Assembly: GCA_963210315.1 (NCBI GenBank)
Contig: OY723248.1
Coordinates: 1,566,727-1,630,726, forward strand
Direction: 5' to 3'
DNA: 64,000 nucleotides
From: Rhynchopus euleeides
Lineage: Eukaryota > Euglenozoa > Diplonemea > Diplonemida > Diplonemidae
Below, in pieces: positions 22,529 to 32,788 of the stretch (the first letter of the stretch is position 1; each line of letters starts with the position of its first letter). The position numbers and the translations under genes are program-made. Under the pieces are notes generated by a model. The model made no database searches. It saw only the letters and a list, made by a program, of their open reading frames with translations, and had not been told where the DNA came from.

Positions 22529-23932
22529 GTGCGCCATGGGGAGTGTGGTCACTGCTCGAGGATGGTGTGCCCGACCTGCTGTGAGCTGGGCGAAGACGAC
22601 ACCAGGTGCGTCTGCACGCCACTACCTCTGCCACGCGAGGACCAAGGGGTGGCCCCTCATCCGCCGGGGCAAGCGGAGCCCCCTCCTCCGCCGCCGGCGA
22701 GCACCGCACTGACAAAGGCTTTGCTGGAGGGCCGGGCCCCAGGGGGAGGGGACGGTCTGTCCAGGCTGCAACGGTCTTTGGGGATGCAGGAGTGCACGGG
22801 GTTCCGTTTCACACCAGGCGACTGCTTCTTCGATGCGGCGGCTTTCATTATGGGAGGCTCGGCGGCGGGCATGCGGAGGCTAGCCGTCCAGGCGGTGCTA
22901 CGTGACCCAGGCCTTTGTGCTCGGGCCGAGCCGAACAGCGAGTCCTGGGCTGCGGCCATGCGAGTCGAGGGTAGCCGGGACGAGGCTTCTTGGGCGGACC
23001 AGGTAGCAGTACATGGACTTGCGCTGGGGTCGGGGTGGGCTGTGGTGGTCCTATCTGATCAAGCGCCCCCCACGGTCCACCGCCCCCAGGTGAAGCCTTT
23101 CGTCGGAGTGCTTGGAGTCAAGCATCAGGGAAAGCACTACACCCCCCTTTTGGTGCCCCCACCTCTGGCGGAGGCAGTGTCTGCCCTCGCCCCCTCGCCG
23201 GTGTTGGGGCGGACTGGCTGTCCAGGGGGGGAGCAGGGCCTCCCCATGTGCCAGGTGCCGTCCCAGCCGTCGCGCCGCCGTTTTTACTGTGCCCGCTGTG
23301 CAGAGGCGGTGGATACCGCAGTCGAACACTGGCGTTGTTTCGGTTGCGATTGCAGGGCGTGTGGGGAATGCGTGGAGCAGGGGGAGACCTGTATGGATCT
23401 GGGGCCTCGGGACGCGGAGGAGCCGCCTGCGAGGGTCCCGCAGCCACAGGACCAGGGTGATCCCCCTCGACGAGAAGGTGATCCCCCTCCTGCACCCACC
23501 GGCGCCCCGGCCACCGGCCGCTCCGACCCGACCGCCACCGAGGAAGGCTCCAACCCTGCGCAAGCACCAGCCACCTCGATGTCGTCGCAGCCGAAGCGGA
23601 AGCGGGAGTCGGCATCGCCGCAGCGTGGTCAGGAGATGGATGAGGACGACGGGGCCACGACGGTGGGGGAGTGGGAGGAGCAGTTCTGCCCCGACGTGCA
23701 CCGACCGCAGGAGGAGCAGGAGGCGGCGCTCCGGGCCATTCAGGCTTGGTGGGCCGAGTTGGGGGATGACAAGGCCTCACAGGCGGAGGCGTACAACGTG
23801 GTCTGTTGTCGTCTGAGGGCGCGGGCAGGCAAGCGGGCGCGGGCGAGCCGGCCAGGGGCGCGGGGGTCTTCGCAGCGGAGTTCCCAGGGGTCCCAGAGCC
23901 AGGGGAGTAGGGCCGCCAGGGGAGCGAGATAG
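22529..23932 (+). CDS. OTU-type cysteine protease ORF, probably retroelement-encoded
   Basis: The frame is open from 22511 with no ATG at its start, so 22529 (GTG) is only the first start-like codon and the 5' end is probably missing. Near residues 7-30 are CGHC and CPTCC pairs. The OTU region has GDCFFDAAAF near residue 96, matching the DGNCLFRA nucleophile block of OTU deubiquitinases, and HYTPLL near 203, matching the catalytic His block. A second Cys cluster (CARC...CFGCDCRACGEC) lies at about 251-290 and looks zinc-binding. The C-terminus is Arg/Ser/Gln-rich. OTU domains occur both in host deubiquitinases and inside retrotransposon ORFs. The 5'-truncated partial copy at 11363 and the position next to repeat R1 favour a mobile source. 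Confidence 0.6.
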   Translation: MRHGECGHCSRMVCPTCCELGEDDTRCVCTPLPLPREDQGVAPHPPGQAEPPPPPPASTALTKALLEGRAPGGGDGLSRLQRSLGMQECTGFRFTPGDCFFDAAAFIMGGSAAGMRRLAVQAVLRDPGLCARAEPNSESWAAAMRVEGSRDEASWADQVAVHGLALGSGWAVVVLSDQAPPTVHRPQVKPFVGVLGVKHQGKHYTPLLVPPPLAEAVSALAPSPVLGRTGCPGGEQGLPMCQVPSQPSRRRFYCARCAEAVDTAVEHWRCFGCDCRACGECVEQGETCMDLGPRDAEEPPARVPQPQDQGDPPRREGDPPPAPTGAPATGRSDPTATEEGSNPAQAPATSMSSQPKRKRESASPQRGQEMDEDDGATTVGEWEEQFCPDVHRPQEEQEAALRAIQAWWAELGDDKASQAEAYNVVCCRLRARAGKRARASRPGARGSSQRSSQGSQSQGSRAARGAR

Positions 23933-23999
23933 CCGTAGGTCGGCTCCCCCCCCCCCAGTGTTGTTAGAAACCGAGTTTTAAACATTTTAAACGTTTTAC

Positions 24000-25874
24000 A
24001 GGGGGGGGTCGAATAAACGTACTTAGTTGAATAGTAGTACTTAGCCGAATAGTAGTACTTATTTTTTTGGGGCTCTGGGGCACGTTGGGCCGTTGAATAC
24101 AAGTACTTACTTTGTACACCCGTTTTTTTGGGAAATATCTCGTTTTTTTTGAACCCTGTGCCTGGAATTTTGTCCAAAAAATATCACGTTTTCGCACAAG
24201 GCATAAAATGGTCAAAAAACCCGAAAATCGGGTTTGTAGGGTATATGTCCCCTGTCTGAAAATGCAAAATATGGCCCCGCAGGTGTCCCCAGAGTGATTT
24301 AAAATTGGAAAATCGACATTTTCCACCTACGGGAAATCCCCCAAAATAGGGGGTCCCCAGTCACGAACCCCAAAAAAAATGTCCCGCGCGCCTCTAAGGC
24401 ACTCTGGATTTTTATTATGTCATCCAGATGTCACATCTGGGTCCAGGAACACCGGTTTTTGGCCTCAGGAAGTCGAAAAATATGTGTGGAAATTTTTATT
24501 CCTGACCAGGATCCCCTAAAAGCCCGATTTCCCCTGTTTACACATGGGGGATTTCTTGCAACGCCCGCTCGTGTGCTGAGTGTGTTATCCGCGACGTGGA
24601 CGCGGTCGCCCTCTTCCTCCCAGAAGCCACTGATCTTCCTCATCCAACTTCACCTCTGGATGTACGCGGCACGTGCTTGGGTTGTCCTGTCGCAGTGCAG
24701 CAGAAGGTCCCCTGTGCACTGCTGCCCAAGCCATTTCGGCTGCACGGAATACGCCACGCAGAGTAACGTGGTATCGCGTGACCAGCTCGTGAGGCTTGTG
24801 CCCCGAATCGAATCGATAGGCTGCGAGCTGCATTGCCTCGGTCAGTTGATGTCCTTGTGTGTGCATTTTTGTGCACAACAGTCCCTTGGGTATCTGCAGC
24901 GCAGGTGCCTGCACTGGACCAGGACTCCTGATTTGCCTCTGGCACTTGTGATCGGAACGGATGCGGCGACATGCCACGGTGCCTATGAATAGCCATGCCG
25001 GCACGAAAGTACGTTCACGACGGTTGATTACCATTGCTGCACTCTGTCAGAACCAAGGGTCGCAGCTCACCTGAACGCCCACCAGGCCCCCCAACAGGGG
25101 GTGAAACCAAAGGGTCCCCCCTGGGGTTTTTTAACCCAAAATTTTCGAATTCGACATGTCCCCGGGATTTCCACTATGTCGCAGATTTCGACCATTGGGT
25201 CAAGAAAACCTAAAAATCTAGGGGGGAGGTGCTGAAGGATTGCACTGAAAATTTTATCTAACTCGGTCAAAATTCCAGGCACAGGGTTTTGAGATTTTCT
25301 TTTTGGAGGACCGCCTGCCAGTGGAGGGGGCACACAAATCCGCAAACTTTGGGGCAAGGAATGGGGACAAGGTCTATTGGTGCCACTTCGGGGAACCAGG
25401 GTGCACGGGCCCCGTAAACCCGCAAGCTCATGCGGTCCAGAGGCATCAGAACCACTGCCGAAGCCCGCCGCGCATTCCCTTCCCCACCACCACCGCCCCA
25501 GACAAAGCTCACCGTAGACCTGTGACATCCACCAACAGGGCCAATATCTTCGGCTGGTGTCAATATAATGACGACGTCGGATGCTTTCATCTGCTCACGG
25601 AATGCCTCAAGAGGATGGGCCACAGCCAGGCGCTCCCCGGCCTTCCTTCAACGAAGTGATCCGGGCCAGGGCACGCAGCAGTGACCAGCGCGCCCCTGGT
25701 GGACCAAATAGCCCCGCAGAGCCCCTGCAAACAGCATTTTTAGGAAAAGTTGAATAGACGTACTACGTACGTCTATTCGCTCGCAAAGTATTTTATACTA
25801 TTTTGGCTAGGTCGATTTAGGCCCGCCCGTTCGCCGAATAGTAGTACTTAGTACGTTTATTTGACCCCCCCCTG
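24000..25874. mobile_element. 1.9-kb TA-flanked inverted-repeat element
   Basis: The left end CAGGGGGGGGTCGAATAAAC and the right end (reverse complement CAGGGGGGGGTCAAATAAAC) extend about 27 bp with further shared words ACTTAGT and GAATAGTAGTACTTAG. TA lies immediately outside both ends (23998-23999 and 25875-25876), as expected for Tc1/mariner/pogo-type insertion. Subterminal palindromes such as GAATAGACGTAC...GTACGTCTATTC are present near 25752-25780. No transposase is recognised, so it is probably non-autonomous or degraded. Confidence 0.75.
25303..25659 (+). CDS. hypothetical Cys/His-rich ORF inside the TA-flanked element
   Basis: The 118 codons include WCHFGEPGC followed by HAVQRHQNHC, a spacing that could bind zinc in the manner of C2H2 or BED fingers of transposases. 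Only this motif supports coding; the rest has no recognisable domain. If real it is a remnant of the element's own protein. Confidence 0.25.
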   Translation: MEDRLPVEGAHKSANFGARNGDKVYWCHFGEPGCTGPVNPQAHAVQRHQNHCRSPPRIPFPTTTAPDKAHRRPVTSTNRANIFGWCQYNDDVGCFHLLTECLKRMGHSQALPGLPSTK

Positions 25875-25911
25875 TAAACGTTTTAAAGTTTAAAACGCCG
25901 TTTTAAATTAT

Positions 25912-27503
25912 TTAACCCTTTAAGTCCCAAGGCGCAATATATTGCGCCTACACTTTCGGTTCACATTTTGTTAGCACGCATTTTTGTCTTTTTGGCAAAC
26001 CCTGGGCACCATGAAAAGGGTTTGGACAGTTCTTTTCAAGACAACAAAAATCGACGAGATATCTGTCTGTCGGTTGCCCGCCGTCACCCCTGAGAATCTG
26101 GGCCCAGGTCGGGTTTTCGGGTGAAAACAGCATTCTGGGCCCTTGGTTTTCTGTGCACACCCCAACAAGGTCTGGCATACTTTGCCGGGGGTCTTTGTGC
26201 CCGACCCTGGCCATCTGGTAAAGGGGACTCGAGAACCTTTCCAAGGAATCAAGACCCGCCCAGATATACCCCGATGTGGTGCACGTGTCAACTGAAGGCA
26301 AGGGAGTGCCTGATTGTGAATTCCTCGCCTGTCAAATGTACCTGGGACCCCCCGTGTTTAAGTCCCCCCCCTTGGAGACGATTTTCGGCCGGGGGGACTT
26401 AAACACGGGGGGGGGCGGACCTAAACGCAGGGGGGGCTTAAACACGGGGGTGGCACGGTGGAGACCAAGAAGACCTCTTCCGCTTCCGTCGTAGGGGGGT
26501 GATTCTGGTCCGGATGGACTTTTGGCACCCCCCTTTTCGACTCTGACAGCACCTGGAGGGCACCAGGTGGCCTCGCGGCCACTTGATGACCCTCCAGACC
26601 GGCCCACCCCGTGTTTAGGTCCACCTGTGTTTAAGTTCCCCCCCCCTGCCAGACCCCCAGGGAGGGACTTAAGCACGGGGGAAAGGGAGGGGGGGCTTAT
26701 ACACGGGGGTCCCAGGTCTGGGTGATATCTTATCCTGGCCTTGGGCCGTGCCCAGATTGAGCCAAGCTAAACCAGAAGAGTGTCTGATCTACTTGGGGAG
26801 AACATATTCGAGGCGCTTCTCTCTTCCGTGCGCAGTTGCAGCACCGAGTAGTCTGCAATAATACGAGACGCGGGGTGCTGTCCTCTCTGCGGCGACATCT
26901 GGTCGAGAACTCAGAGGAGAGGGTAGACGGACACTGGCGACATCCCGGGGTAGTAGAGCGAGCGCATGGCGACATCTCTGCGAACACTCTCTCTGGCTCA
27001 GCACTGCTGCGAAGCACAACAGTTGCCCTTGCAGCCGTCTGAGACAGACTTCCTGCGAGTGATTGAGGAAATAACCCCTTTTCGGGTGTTTTCCCACGGT
27101 TTCAAAGGGAAAATAGGCACTGAACATAGGCAAAAACCGCCTTGCCCATTCAGTGGCTTCATTCTCAGTCTTTTTGGCCGAACTTTTTTTTTCGTCGATG
27201 CAATTTGACTCGTTCTTTCCAATAACGCCATCTTCGGATGACTTTTTGGGGAGCCCCGGCACCCAAAAATTTTTGCTTTCGAAAATCTGCCATTTTTTCA
27301 CCCTCAAATTCACTGTTTGTTGGCCGTGCGAAAAAAGAGACATTTTTTTCGGGGCCAAAAAATGGCCATCGTGGAATCTTTCAGTCAAACGCGTTCATTT
27401 ACGGCCAGGGTCGGGCAGAAAAACGAAAATTGAAGCAACTTGGTGTCCAAGGAGAAAAATCGGCCAAAATGGCCCAAAATAGCCTTGGGACTTAAAGGGT
27501 TAA
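25912..27503. mobile_element. piggyBac-like non-autonomous element
   Basis: TTAA at 25912-25915 and at 27500-27503 flanks an 18-bp perfect terminal inverted repeat, CCCTTTAAGTCCCAAGGC (25916-25933 and 27482-27499). TTAA target sites with ends starting CCC are the hallmark of the piggyBac superfamily. No DDE transposase reading is visible, so the element is non-autonomous or decayed. The middle (26340-26720) has several inverted copies of CCCCCGTGTTTAAGTCCCCC. It lies 38 bp from the right end of the TA-flanked element. Confidence 0.8.
26340..26720. repeat. cluster of CCCGTGTTTAAG inverted repeats
   Basis: At least six copies of the core CCCCGTGTTTAAGTCC or its complement occur, alternating in orientation (near 26347, 26393, 26438, 26608, 26627, 26665, 26695). 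The spacing allows several alternative stems. It sits in the interior, not the ends, of the piggyBac-like element. Confidence 0.65.
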
Positions 27504-28919
27504 AACTTCATACATCGGGCGTTATTGCGTTACCAGTAACGGTAATACCGTTATTTTTTCGGTAAAATAACTTACCGTTAATAACGTTCCAGAACGGCCG
27601 AATAACGTTATCCGAAAATCGGTAACGTTATTTTTCCGCGTTATACCGTTATCGATAACGGTACTACCGTTATTACCGTTATCAGGAACGGTAATAACGT
27701 TATCGGTAACGTTATTACCGTTATTACCGTTATCGGTAACGGTAATACCGTTATCAGTAACGGTAATAACGTTATCGGTAACGTTATTACCGTTATTACC
27801 GGTAATACCGCGTTATTTTCGGTATTTTTGGGCAACTTCTATAGGGGGACCCTTTTCGAATTTTTTTTCGGGGTGGCCAGAATGGGCTGTTTTAGGCTAT
27901 TTGAGGCCATTTTCGAGCAAATTTTTGGGTTTAGAGCCACGCAAAGGGTCTAAAATGGGCATGCCAATCTCAAAAAATGCTCAAAATTCCGAGAGATTTC
28001 AGATTTTTCGAATTTTTTGACCGAGAAAATTCTGACCCCAAAATGTGGTCCTTGTGGTCTGGAACTGTCCGTTGTCGAAGGAATTGGTGAAAAAATCGTG
28101 ATTTTTGGCCTCTGGATCACCCATGCCGTCCCAAAAATCAAGCAAAAGAGGTTTGGTAGGTGCATTTTTGGGTGAACATGAGCCATTGTGCCAACCTGCT
28201 TGATTTCACCCGAAAATTGGAATCCGTTGAATATGGTTTCTGATGAAAATGTGAAAATTTTCGACCTTCTTCGCAGTTTTTGCCACTTCCTTGCCCCATC
28301 TTTCCCACCCAAAATCGAAGTACCGTGAATGGTGTTGTTGAAAGGTCCAAATTGCGTTGGTTGTGCGTAGTTCTGCCGAAATCGTGCACACGTTGTGCAT
28401 AGTGCATGTGTAACGCCATTTGCGACCAAAATGTAAATTTCCTGCACCCGAGCGTTGACGCTTCCACACACCCTTACAAACCCACTTGCCTGATGAAGGG
28501 GGTGGTGTGTAGAGCACGTTTGGCAGGGCTGAATGACACTTTCCGCGCGAAGGTCGTGTGCGTAATTAAAAAACGGTCCGAGGGCCGGAGGCCCGAGGCC
28601 TTTTTTTACCTGCACGAGGGTGCAATTGAGGCCGATACGGGGTGCAGATGATGGTTTCTTGCACAACCCAGTCATGTTTTGCACATCACGCACGGTGGAC
28701 TCCAGCGGGGGTAGGGTAACCCTTTTCGGGAGTCTCAACTAGGGGGAGTCCAACTCCCGCTAGCGGGAGTCTGACTCCCCCTAGCGGGAGTCTTTTCACC
28801 TATTTTCACTCATTTTTCCCATGATACCTATGCAATGTGGCACTCGTCACTGAAGTACAGCCACACCAAACGAAACGGACGTTTCCACCCATCCCAGCTC
28901 GCAGACCTGATTCACAAAA

Positions 28920-29300
28920 ATGGGGAAGACGACAACGAAGCCGGCAGCGAAGCCGGCGGCAAAGTCGATTAAGAAGAAGAAGAGCGCAGAGAGTCCCGAG
29001 GCTGCGGAGGCGACGAACATTGTGCATGATTTTTGCACGGCCTTCCCTGTTAAAAAAGGGGGCAGTGTGCTGACACTGGGATCCATTAGAAGGCTCCTAG
29101 CAACGGTGTTGAGCAAGGAGCTCCACCAGCACAGCACCCAGGTGGCCAACGCAATCATCGCCATGTCTTCCCTGACATGGATAAGTTCGCTGTCAGGGAA
29201 GTCGCAACGATGCGGAAGGAGGGCGCTCTCCGTCATATACAAGGTGGAGGCGAAGTATGGCAAGGTGCAGGATACAAACGTGTCGTCGGGGGCAGCCTGA
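28920..29300 (+). CDS. histone-like basic small protein, captured in element B
   Basis: The 126-codon frame starts with a Lys/Ala/Pro tail (KPAAKPAAKSIKKKKSAE) typical of H2B or H1 tails. It continues with SIRRLLATVLSKELHQHSTQ, whose L-L-x-x-EL-x-x-H pattern resembles the C-terminal helix of H2B (QTAVRLLLPGELAKHA). A preceding region (NIVHDFCTAFPVKKG) would correspond to the earlier helix but is weak. It lies between the two left ends of element B, so it may be a host gene fragment carried by a transposon. The last third could be out of frame or spliced. H2B kinship is an inference from pattern only. Confidence 0.35.
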   Translation: MGKTTTKPAAKPAAKSIKKKKSAESPEAAEATNIVHDFCTAFPVKKGGSVLTLGSIRRLLATVLSKELHQHSTQVANAIIAMSSLTWISSLSGKSQRCGRRALSVIYKVEAKYGKVQDTNVSSGAA

Positions 29301-29565
29301 AGCCGCGAATGATCGCGACACGGGCGAACGGCTTGGCACCGTGGGTCTGGATAGATGCTGGAGTTCGGCCGGGTGAAACCGGAAGTCGCAGCAAAATTTG
29401 CCCCCCCAGATTTCTTCCTCAAACCCACCCGTGGGCTGATCCGGCCTTGCACGGTGGACTCCAGCGGGGGTAGGGTACCACTACCGGGTTTAACCCTTTT
29501 CGGGAGTCTCAACTAGGGGGAGTCCAACTCCCGCTAGCGGGAGTATAGATCAGCAGTGGGCAACA

Positions 29566-29826
29566 ATGAGGCGATGCGGGGGGCGAGGGCACCGATGCTC
29601 ACTGTGCGACATCCCAGAAGAACGCTGGTATCAACAGGTGCATCGATACCCGCACCTGACTCTCTCTGAGATGAAAGAGGCTGGCTACCCCTCCCTCTTG
29701 GCAGGTGTGCTTCCCAATGCCCGCTACGTCACCCCAGCACTCCATGACTGCAAGGGGCTCGCCATGCGGCTGATCAGGGTACTGGATGACAGGGGTGGAG
29801 CTTGGGGGTTTTTTCGGGTCAGCTGA
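29566..29826 (+). pseudogene. transposase-like gene of element B, 5' part, cut by an insertion
   Basis: The frame begins at the first ATG after the subterminal array. It contains a CSLCDIPEERWYQQ start and YVTPALHDCKGLAMRLIRVL, recalling the aromatic-x-LHD-x-KG-x box of several large eukaryotic transposases. The hAT-like insertion at 29790 interrupts it after about 74 codons. The same reading frame resumes after 30458 and reaches a TGA directly before the ATG at 30505. The two parts therefore probably belong to one original gene that is now dead or uses an intron across the TGA. Confidence 0.45.
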
Positions 29827-30450
29827 CCTGATTTTCTGCAGGCCCTCACAAAAAATCAGGTCAGGGGTAAAAAGAAAAAAAAATATAGATTTTCGGGAAA
29901 CCGGAAAAGTTGGCTCCTCGCCTTGGGGCCTCAAGGTGACCAGGAGGCGTTTCGTGAGCAAAGTGACCCCAGCGACATGAGCACAGGCCTCAAACAGTCA
30001 CAATAGAGGACAAATGAAGCTGCCCAACCCGTACCGTGCAACAGACGTTTACTACCGTGGCCTCCGGTGGCTGGGGGGCTCCGCCCCCCAGACCCCCCTG
30101 TGGCATGTGCCTGTCTTGTACCCAAGCCCTTTACATCAGGGAATCTCAGTATCCTCAGGAGGACGCAGCCAACTCACACAGAATCCGTACGCCCGCAAGT
30201 CACAGATGTTCACTACCGTGGCCTCCGGCGGCTGGGAGCTCCGCCTCCCAGACCCCCCCTACGGCATGTGTTTGTCTTGTAACCAAGTCCTTGCGCGTCC
30301 GGGGCTGCATATCGGTTCCGGTACCTCGCGGGAGGCTGGGCCCGAGCACTGATCTCTGAGACGAACCGGGGGGGAACCCATAAGAAAAAATTGGCTGACC
30401 CGATCTGACCCGATCCAGCCCGCAACCCCATATTTCAAGCTCCACCCCTG
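29790..30450. mobile_element. hAT-like non-autonomous element with 8-bp duplication
   Basis: Fifteen-base inverted ends CAGGGGTGGAGCTTG (29790-29804) and CAAGCTCCACCCCTG (30436-30450) are flanked by the perfect 8-bp direct duplication CTGGATGA (29782-29789; 30451-30458). An 8-bp duplication and ends of the form CAGxGGTGG are classic for the hAT superfamily. The 661-bp body has no transposase; it holds two tandem copies of a GC hairpin module. Confidence 0.85.
30043..30290. repeat. hairpin module H, tandem pair inside the hAT-like element
   Basis: Two units of about 166 bp each begin with CTACCGTGGCCTCCGG followed by a GGGGGGCTCCGCCCCCC stem-loop and AGACCCCCC. The unit is shared, with the same two-copy layout, by the Mutator-like elements near 42368-42612 and 45384-45600. 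Confidence 0.8.
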
Positions 30451-30504
30451 CTGGATGAGACAACAAAAAAATATTCGACAAGACCTGTACAAACCTTGCA
30501 CTGA

Positions 30505-31371
30505 ATGTGTCGCAGCATGGGACAGGTGCTCAGTTCCGGAAGGTCGTGCTTGCCTGTCACAGGACACACCTACAAGGGCTTGTTCCGCTACCTCTTTGTC
30601 TCCCTTGCAGACCTCATGCATTTCCGGTATGCAGACATCCCCTGGCGCTTCTGGGGATGCAAGGATGAGTCAGCCCGGATTCCCTTCTTGCGTGCTCGGA
30701 TCTCAGGGCATATATTTCACTGGTTGATGGAGCATGCCGAAAAGGGATCAACGCGCAATGCCTACGTACACAGTCTCCATCATTGGTGGGCTCCAGAAGA
30801 TGCAGTGCCTCTGCAGAACAACGACGAATTTGAAGAAGCAGAGAACGGACATCGCAAGAAAGATGCCGTTACAATCGCCAGCTCCGCAACTTACGAGAGA
30901 GATCTTGCGATGGCAGAAGAGAAGCGGCGCGCATCGGGCATGCCTTGGAAGGTTGCGCACCTGTCGCAGGACGGGATCCTCGGGTATAGAGAAGTCATCC
31001 TGTGTCCGTGTCTGCACACCCGACACGCTCATAGATTGGCTGTGTATGTTCTTTGCACACAGTTGACACAGCTGCAGAAGGGGTTTGTGCACTGCAACAC
31101 ACAGGACTTCGTTGAACCCATCAGCGCGCCCTACTTCCTGTTCCGGTTCCCCGAAGGACACCGCAAATTATCGCTCTGCTTGTGCAAAATGCCAATCCCG
31201 CTGGGGGCGACTTTCACACCATTCGTGTCATCCGAGGCGACTTTGAGCACGCTTGACCAACGCGCACAGCAGGAGGGGGATGACAGTTCTGACGAAGAAG
31301 ATGAGGCCTGCAGGATGGCTTGTCTTGCCCAAGGTGTAACACAACTACGACAGGCGATGGCCGCACTTTGA
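30505..31371 (+). CDS. transposase-like or hypothetical protein of element B, 3' part
   Basis: This 288-residue frame has protein-like composition: GHTYKGLFRYLFVSLADLMH, HIFHWLMEHAEKG, an acidic region and a C-terminal Asp/Glu run. Two conserved-looking aromatic/His patches (HSLHHWW; CLHTRHAHRLAVYVL) could be catalytic or structural. I do not recognise the family. Its place inside the terminal repeats of element B, and the in-phase upstream fragment at 29566, argue that it is the C-terminal part of the element's own protein. The ATG at 30505 follows a stop directly, so it may not be a true start; a second ATG lies at 30517. Confidence 0.4.
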   Translation: MCRSMGQVLSSGRSCLPVTGHTYKGLFRYLFVSLADLMHFRYADIPWRFWGCKDESARIPFLRARISGHIFHWLMEHAEKGSTRNAYVHSLHHWWAPEDAVPLQNNDEFEEAENGHRKKDAVTIASSATYERDLAMAEEKRRASGMPWKVAHLSQDGILGYREVILCPCLHTRHAHRLAVYVLCTQLTQLQKGFVHCNTQDFVEPISAPYFLFRFPEGHRKLSLCLCKMPIPLGATFTPFVSSEATLSTLDQRAQQEGDDSSDEEDEACRMACLAQGVTQLRQAMAAL

Positions 31372-31688
31372 CACCTCAAATTCTAACCGCTCACCTCCGC
31401 AGGTGTAGCCGCTACCAGGAGGATAGGTAGGTAGTCCAGAGTCCGGGGAAACTGACAGAAGCAAAACAAGCCCCTCCCCATCCCTCTTCCACCATGATTT
31501 TACCCCCCACGCCAGTAGACTGTAACTATATCATGGGAAAAATGGATGAAAATAGGTGAAAAGACTCCCGCTAGGGGGAGTCAGACTCCCCCTAGCGGGA
31601 GTATAGACTCCCGCTAGCGGGAGTCTTTGACACCCGCTCAGACTCCCGCTCCCAGACTCCCGCTAGGGCCGCTGGAGTCCACCGTGCG

Positions 31689-32508
31689 ACGAACTCGGAA
31701 ATTCCTCATATTTGCACTCCAGGTCTCATATTTGCACTGGTGCAAATATGGGACCTGGAGTGCGTGCAAATAATGACTGGGGGGTGCAAGAAAGTTCAAA
31801 TTGTGTAGTTCCTGCGTACTTCGTGCGTAGCCCGAGCGTACTTTGGGTAGTTCGTGCGTATATTGTGCGAAGCGTCTTTGACAGCACCAGTAACGGACTT
31901 TTGGAACGTAACTATTTTAGAACGGACCGGGAAAAAATGGGCACGTCGCTACTTCGCGCTACTTCGTCGCTCGTAACGAGTAAAAATATCAGGTGGTTTA
32001 TACACCGCCAATGTGAGGTGTGCGGGTGTATTCCTGAAGGATTCACTTCTGCGTCCACACTGAGTGATTTTGGAGTGATTTTCACTCCAAATTTCACTCC
32101 AGGAACATTGGATGCTGCAAGGTTGCAGGGGTTTCTGCAGTATTTGCCTTGAAAAAGCCAAAAAACATGATTTTTTCACGAAACTCGACATGTCCGTGCG
32201 TTATTATCCAAAAAATGGTCCCAGGGGGGTATTCTGGAGCCATCTCCACCAAAAACTACACCATCCGCCCGCAAAATTGTCCGAATAACGCAAGTTTTCA
32301 TGAAAATAACGGAAAAATAACGCGTTATTTTAGGAGAAAACGTTTTCCAATTTTTTGACATCACGGAGTGGCCCCCTGGAGTGATATTTTACCCAAGAAA
32401 ATTCTTTTAGGGGGGGTAGGGACCCGAGTTTCGGGTCAGATTCACCGGGAAATGCTGCCTTTTTTGGGGTCAAAAAATAACGCAAAAATAACGTTATTAC
32501 CGTTACTG
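31689..32508. other. right flank of element B within element A
   Basis: No gene is seen. Near 31711-31750 an inverted pair, CTCATATTTGCACT and GTGCAAATATGGGA, forms a small hairpin. At 31940-31980 the words GCTACTTCGTCGCTCGTAAC are the reverse of the GAGCGACGAAGCGTAGCGAAG flank of MITE family 3. Confidence 0.45.
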
Positions 32509-32543
32509 GTAACGGAATAACGCCCAATGTATGTTTAATTTAA

Positions 32544-32788
32544 TCAGGGTTTTTTCGGATTTCCGGGATGGTCACCATACACCCTCCGGAAAAAAATCCG
32601 AAATTTTTGGGTCGAAAAAAAAAATTTTTTTCTGACCCGAAAATCTGTGTCTGCGGACTGCCACACTGTGAAAAATCGGAAAATTTCCGAAAAAAGTCGA
32701 AAATTTTGGCCTTTCCTGGCCTATGTGGTCCCAAAGGGCCCGGGTTGCCCGGATTTTCACCCAAAAACACCCCAAAAAATTTTCCGCC
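32544..32788. repeat. 245-bp dispersed repeat R1, copy 2
   Basis: Second copy of the repeat at 22236-22479, almost identical, beginning 10 bp outside the right end of element A. Confidence 0.85.

Larger units (their letters stand above)
28689..31688. mobile_element. 3.0-kb element B with CTAGCGGGAG palindrome arrays
   Basis: CGCACGGTGGACTCCAGCGG at the left end is mirrored at 31669-31688. Inside each end are arrays of the 18-bp self-complementary word ACTCCCGCTAGCGGGAGT (28750-28795; 31560-31660), then a mirrored CACCTATTTTCA...CATTTTTCCC block. A second left end in the same orientation occurs at 29450-29550, so two insertions or a duplication are superposed. It carries a transposase-like gene (29566 onward) split by a hAT-like insertion. 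Confidence 0.75.
27509..32533. mobile_element. 5.0-kb element A with ACCGTTATTACC subterminal array
   Basis: Left end CATACATCGGGCGTTATT and right end (reverse complement CATACATTGGGCGTTATT) extend into GTTACCAGTAACGGTAATA on both sides. The left end carries about 300 bp of alternating ACCGTTAT and ATAACGGT words (27530-27815); the right end has only a short version (32470-32525). The body contains element B with its coding frames. No certain target duplication was found. Confidence 0.7.

Noticed and set aside
24585..25034. 149-codon minus-strand frame in the TA-flanked element
   Set aside because: It competes with a plus-strand frame of equal length and neither resembles a transposase.
28750..31660. 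CRISPR-like array of CTAGCGGGAG repeats
   Set aside because: The words are palindromic, irregularly spaced and lie at the ends of an inverted-repeat element in a eukaryotic genome.
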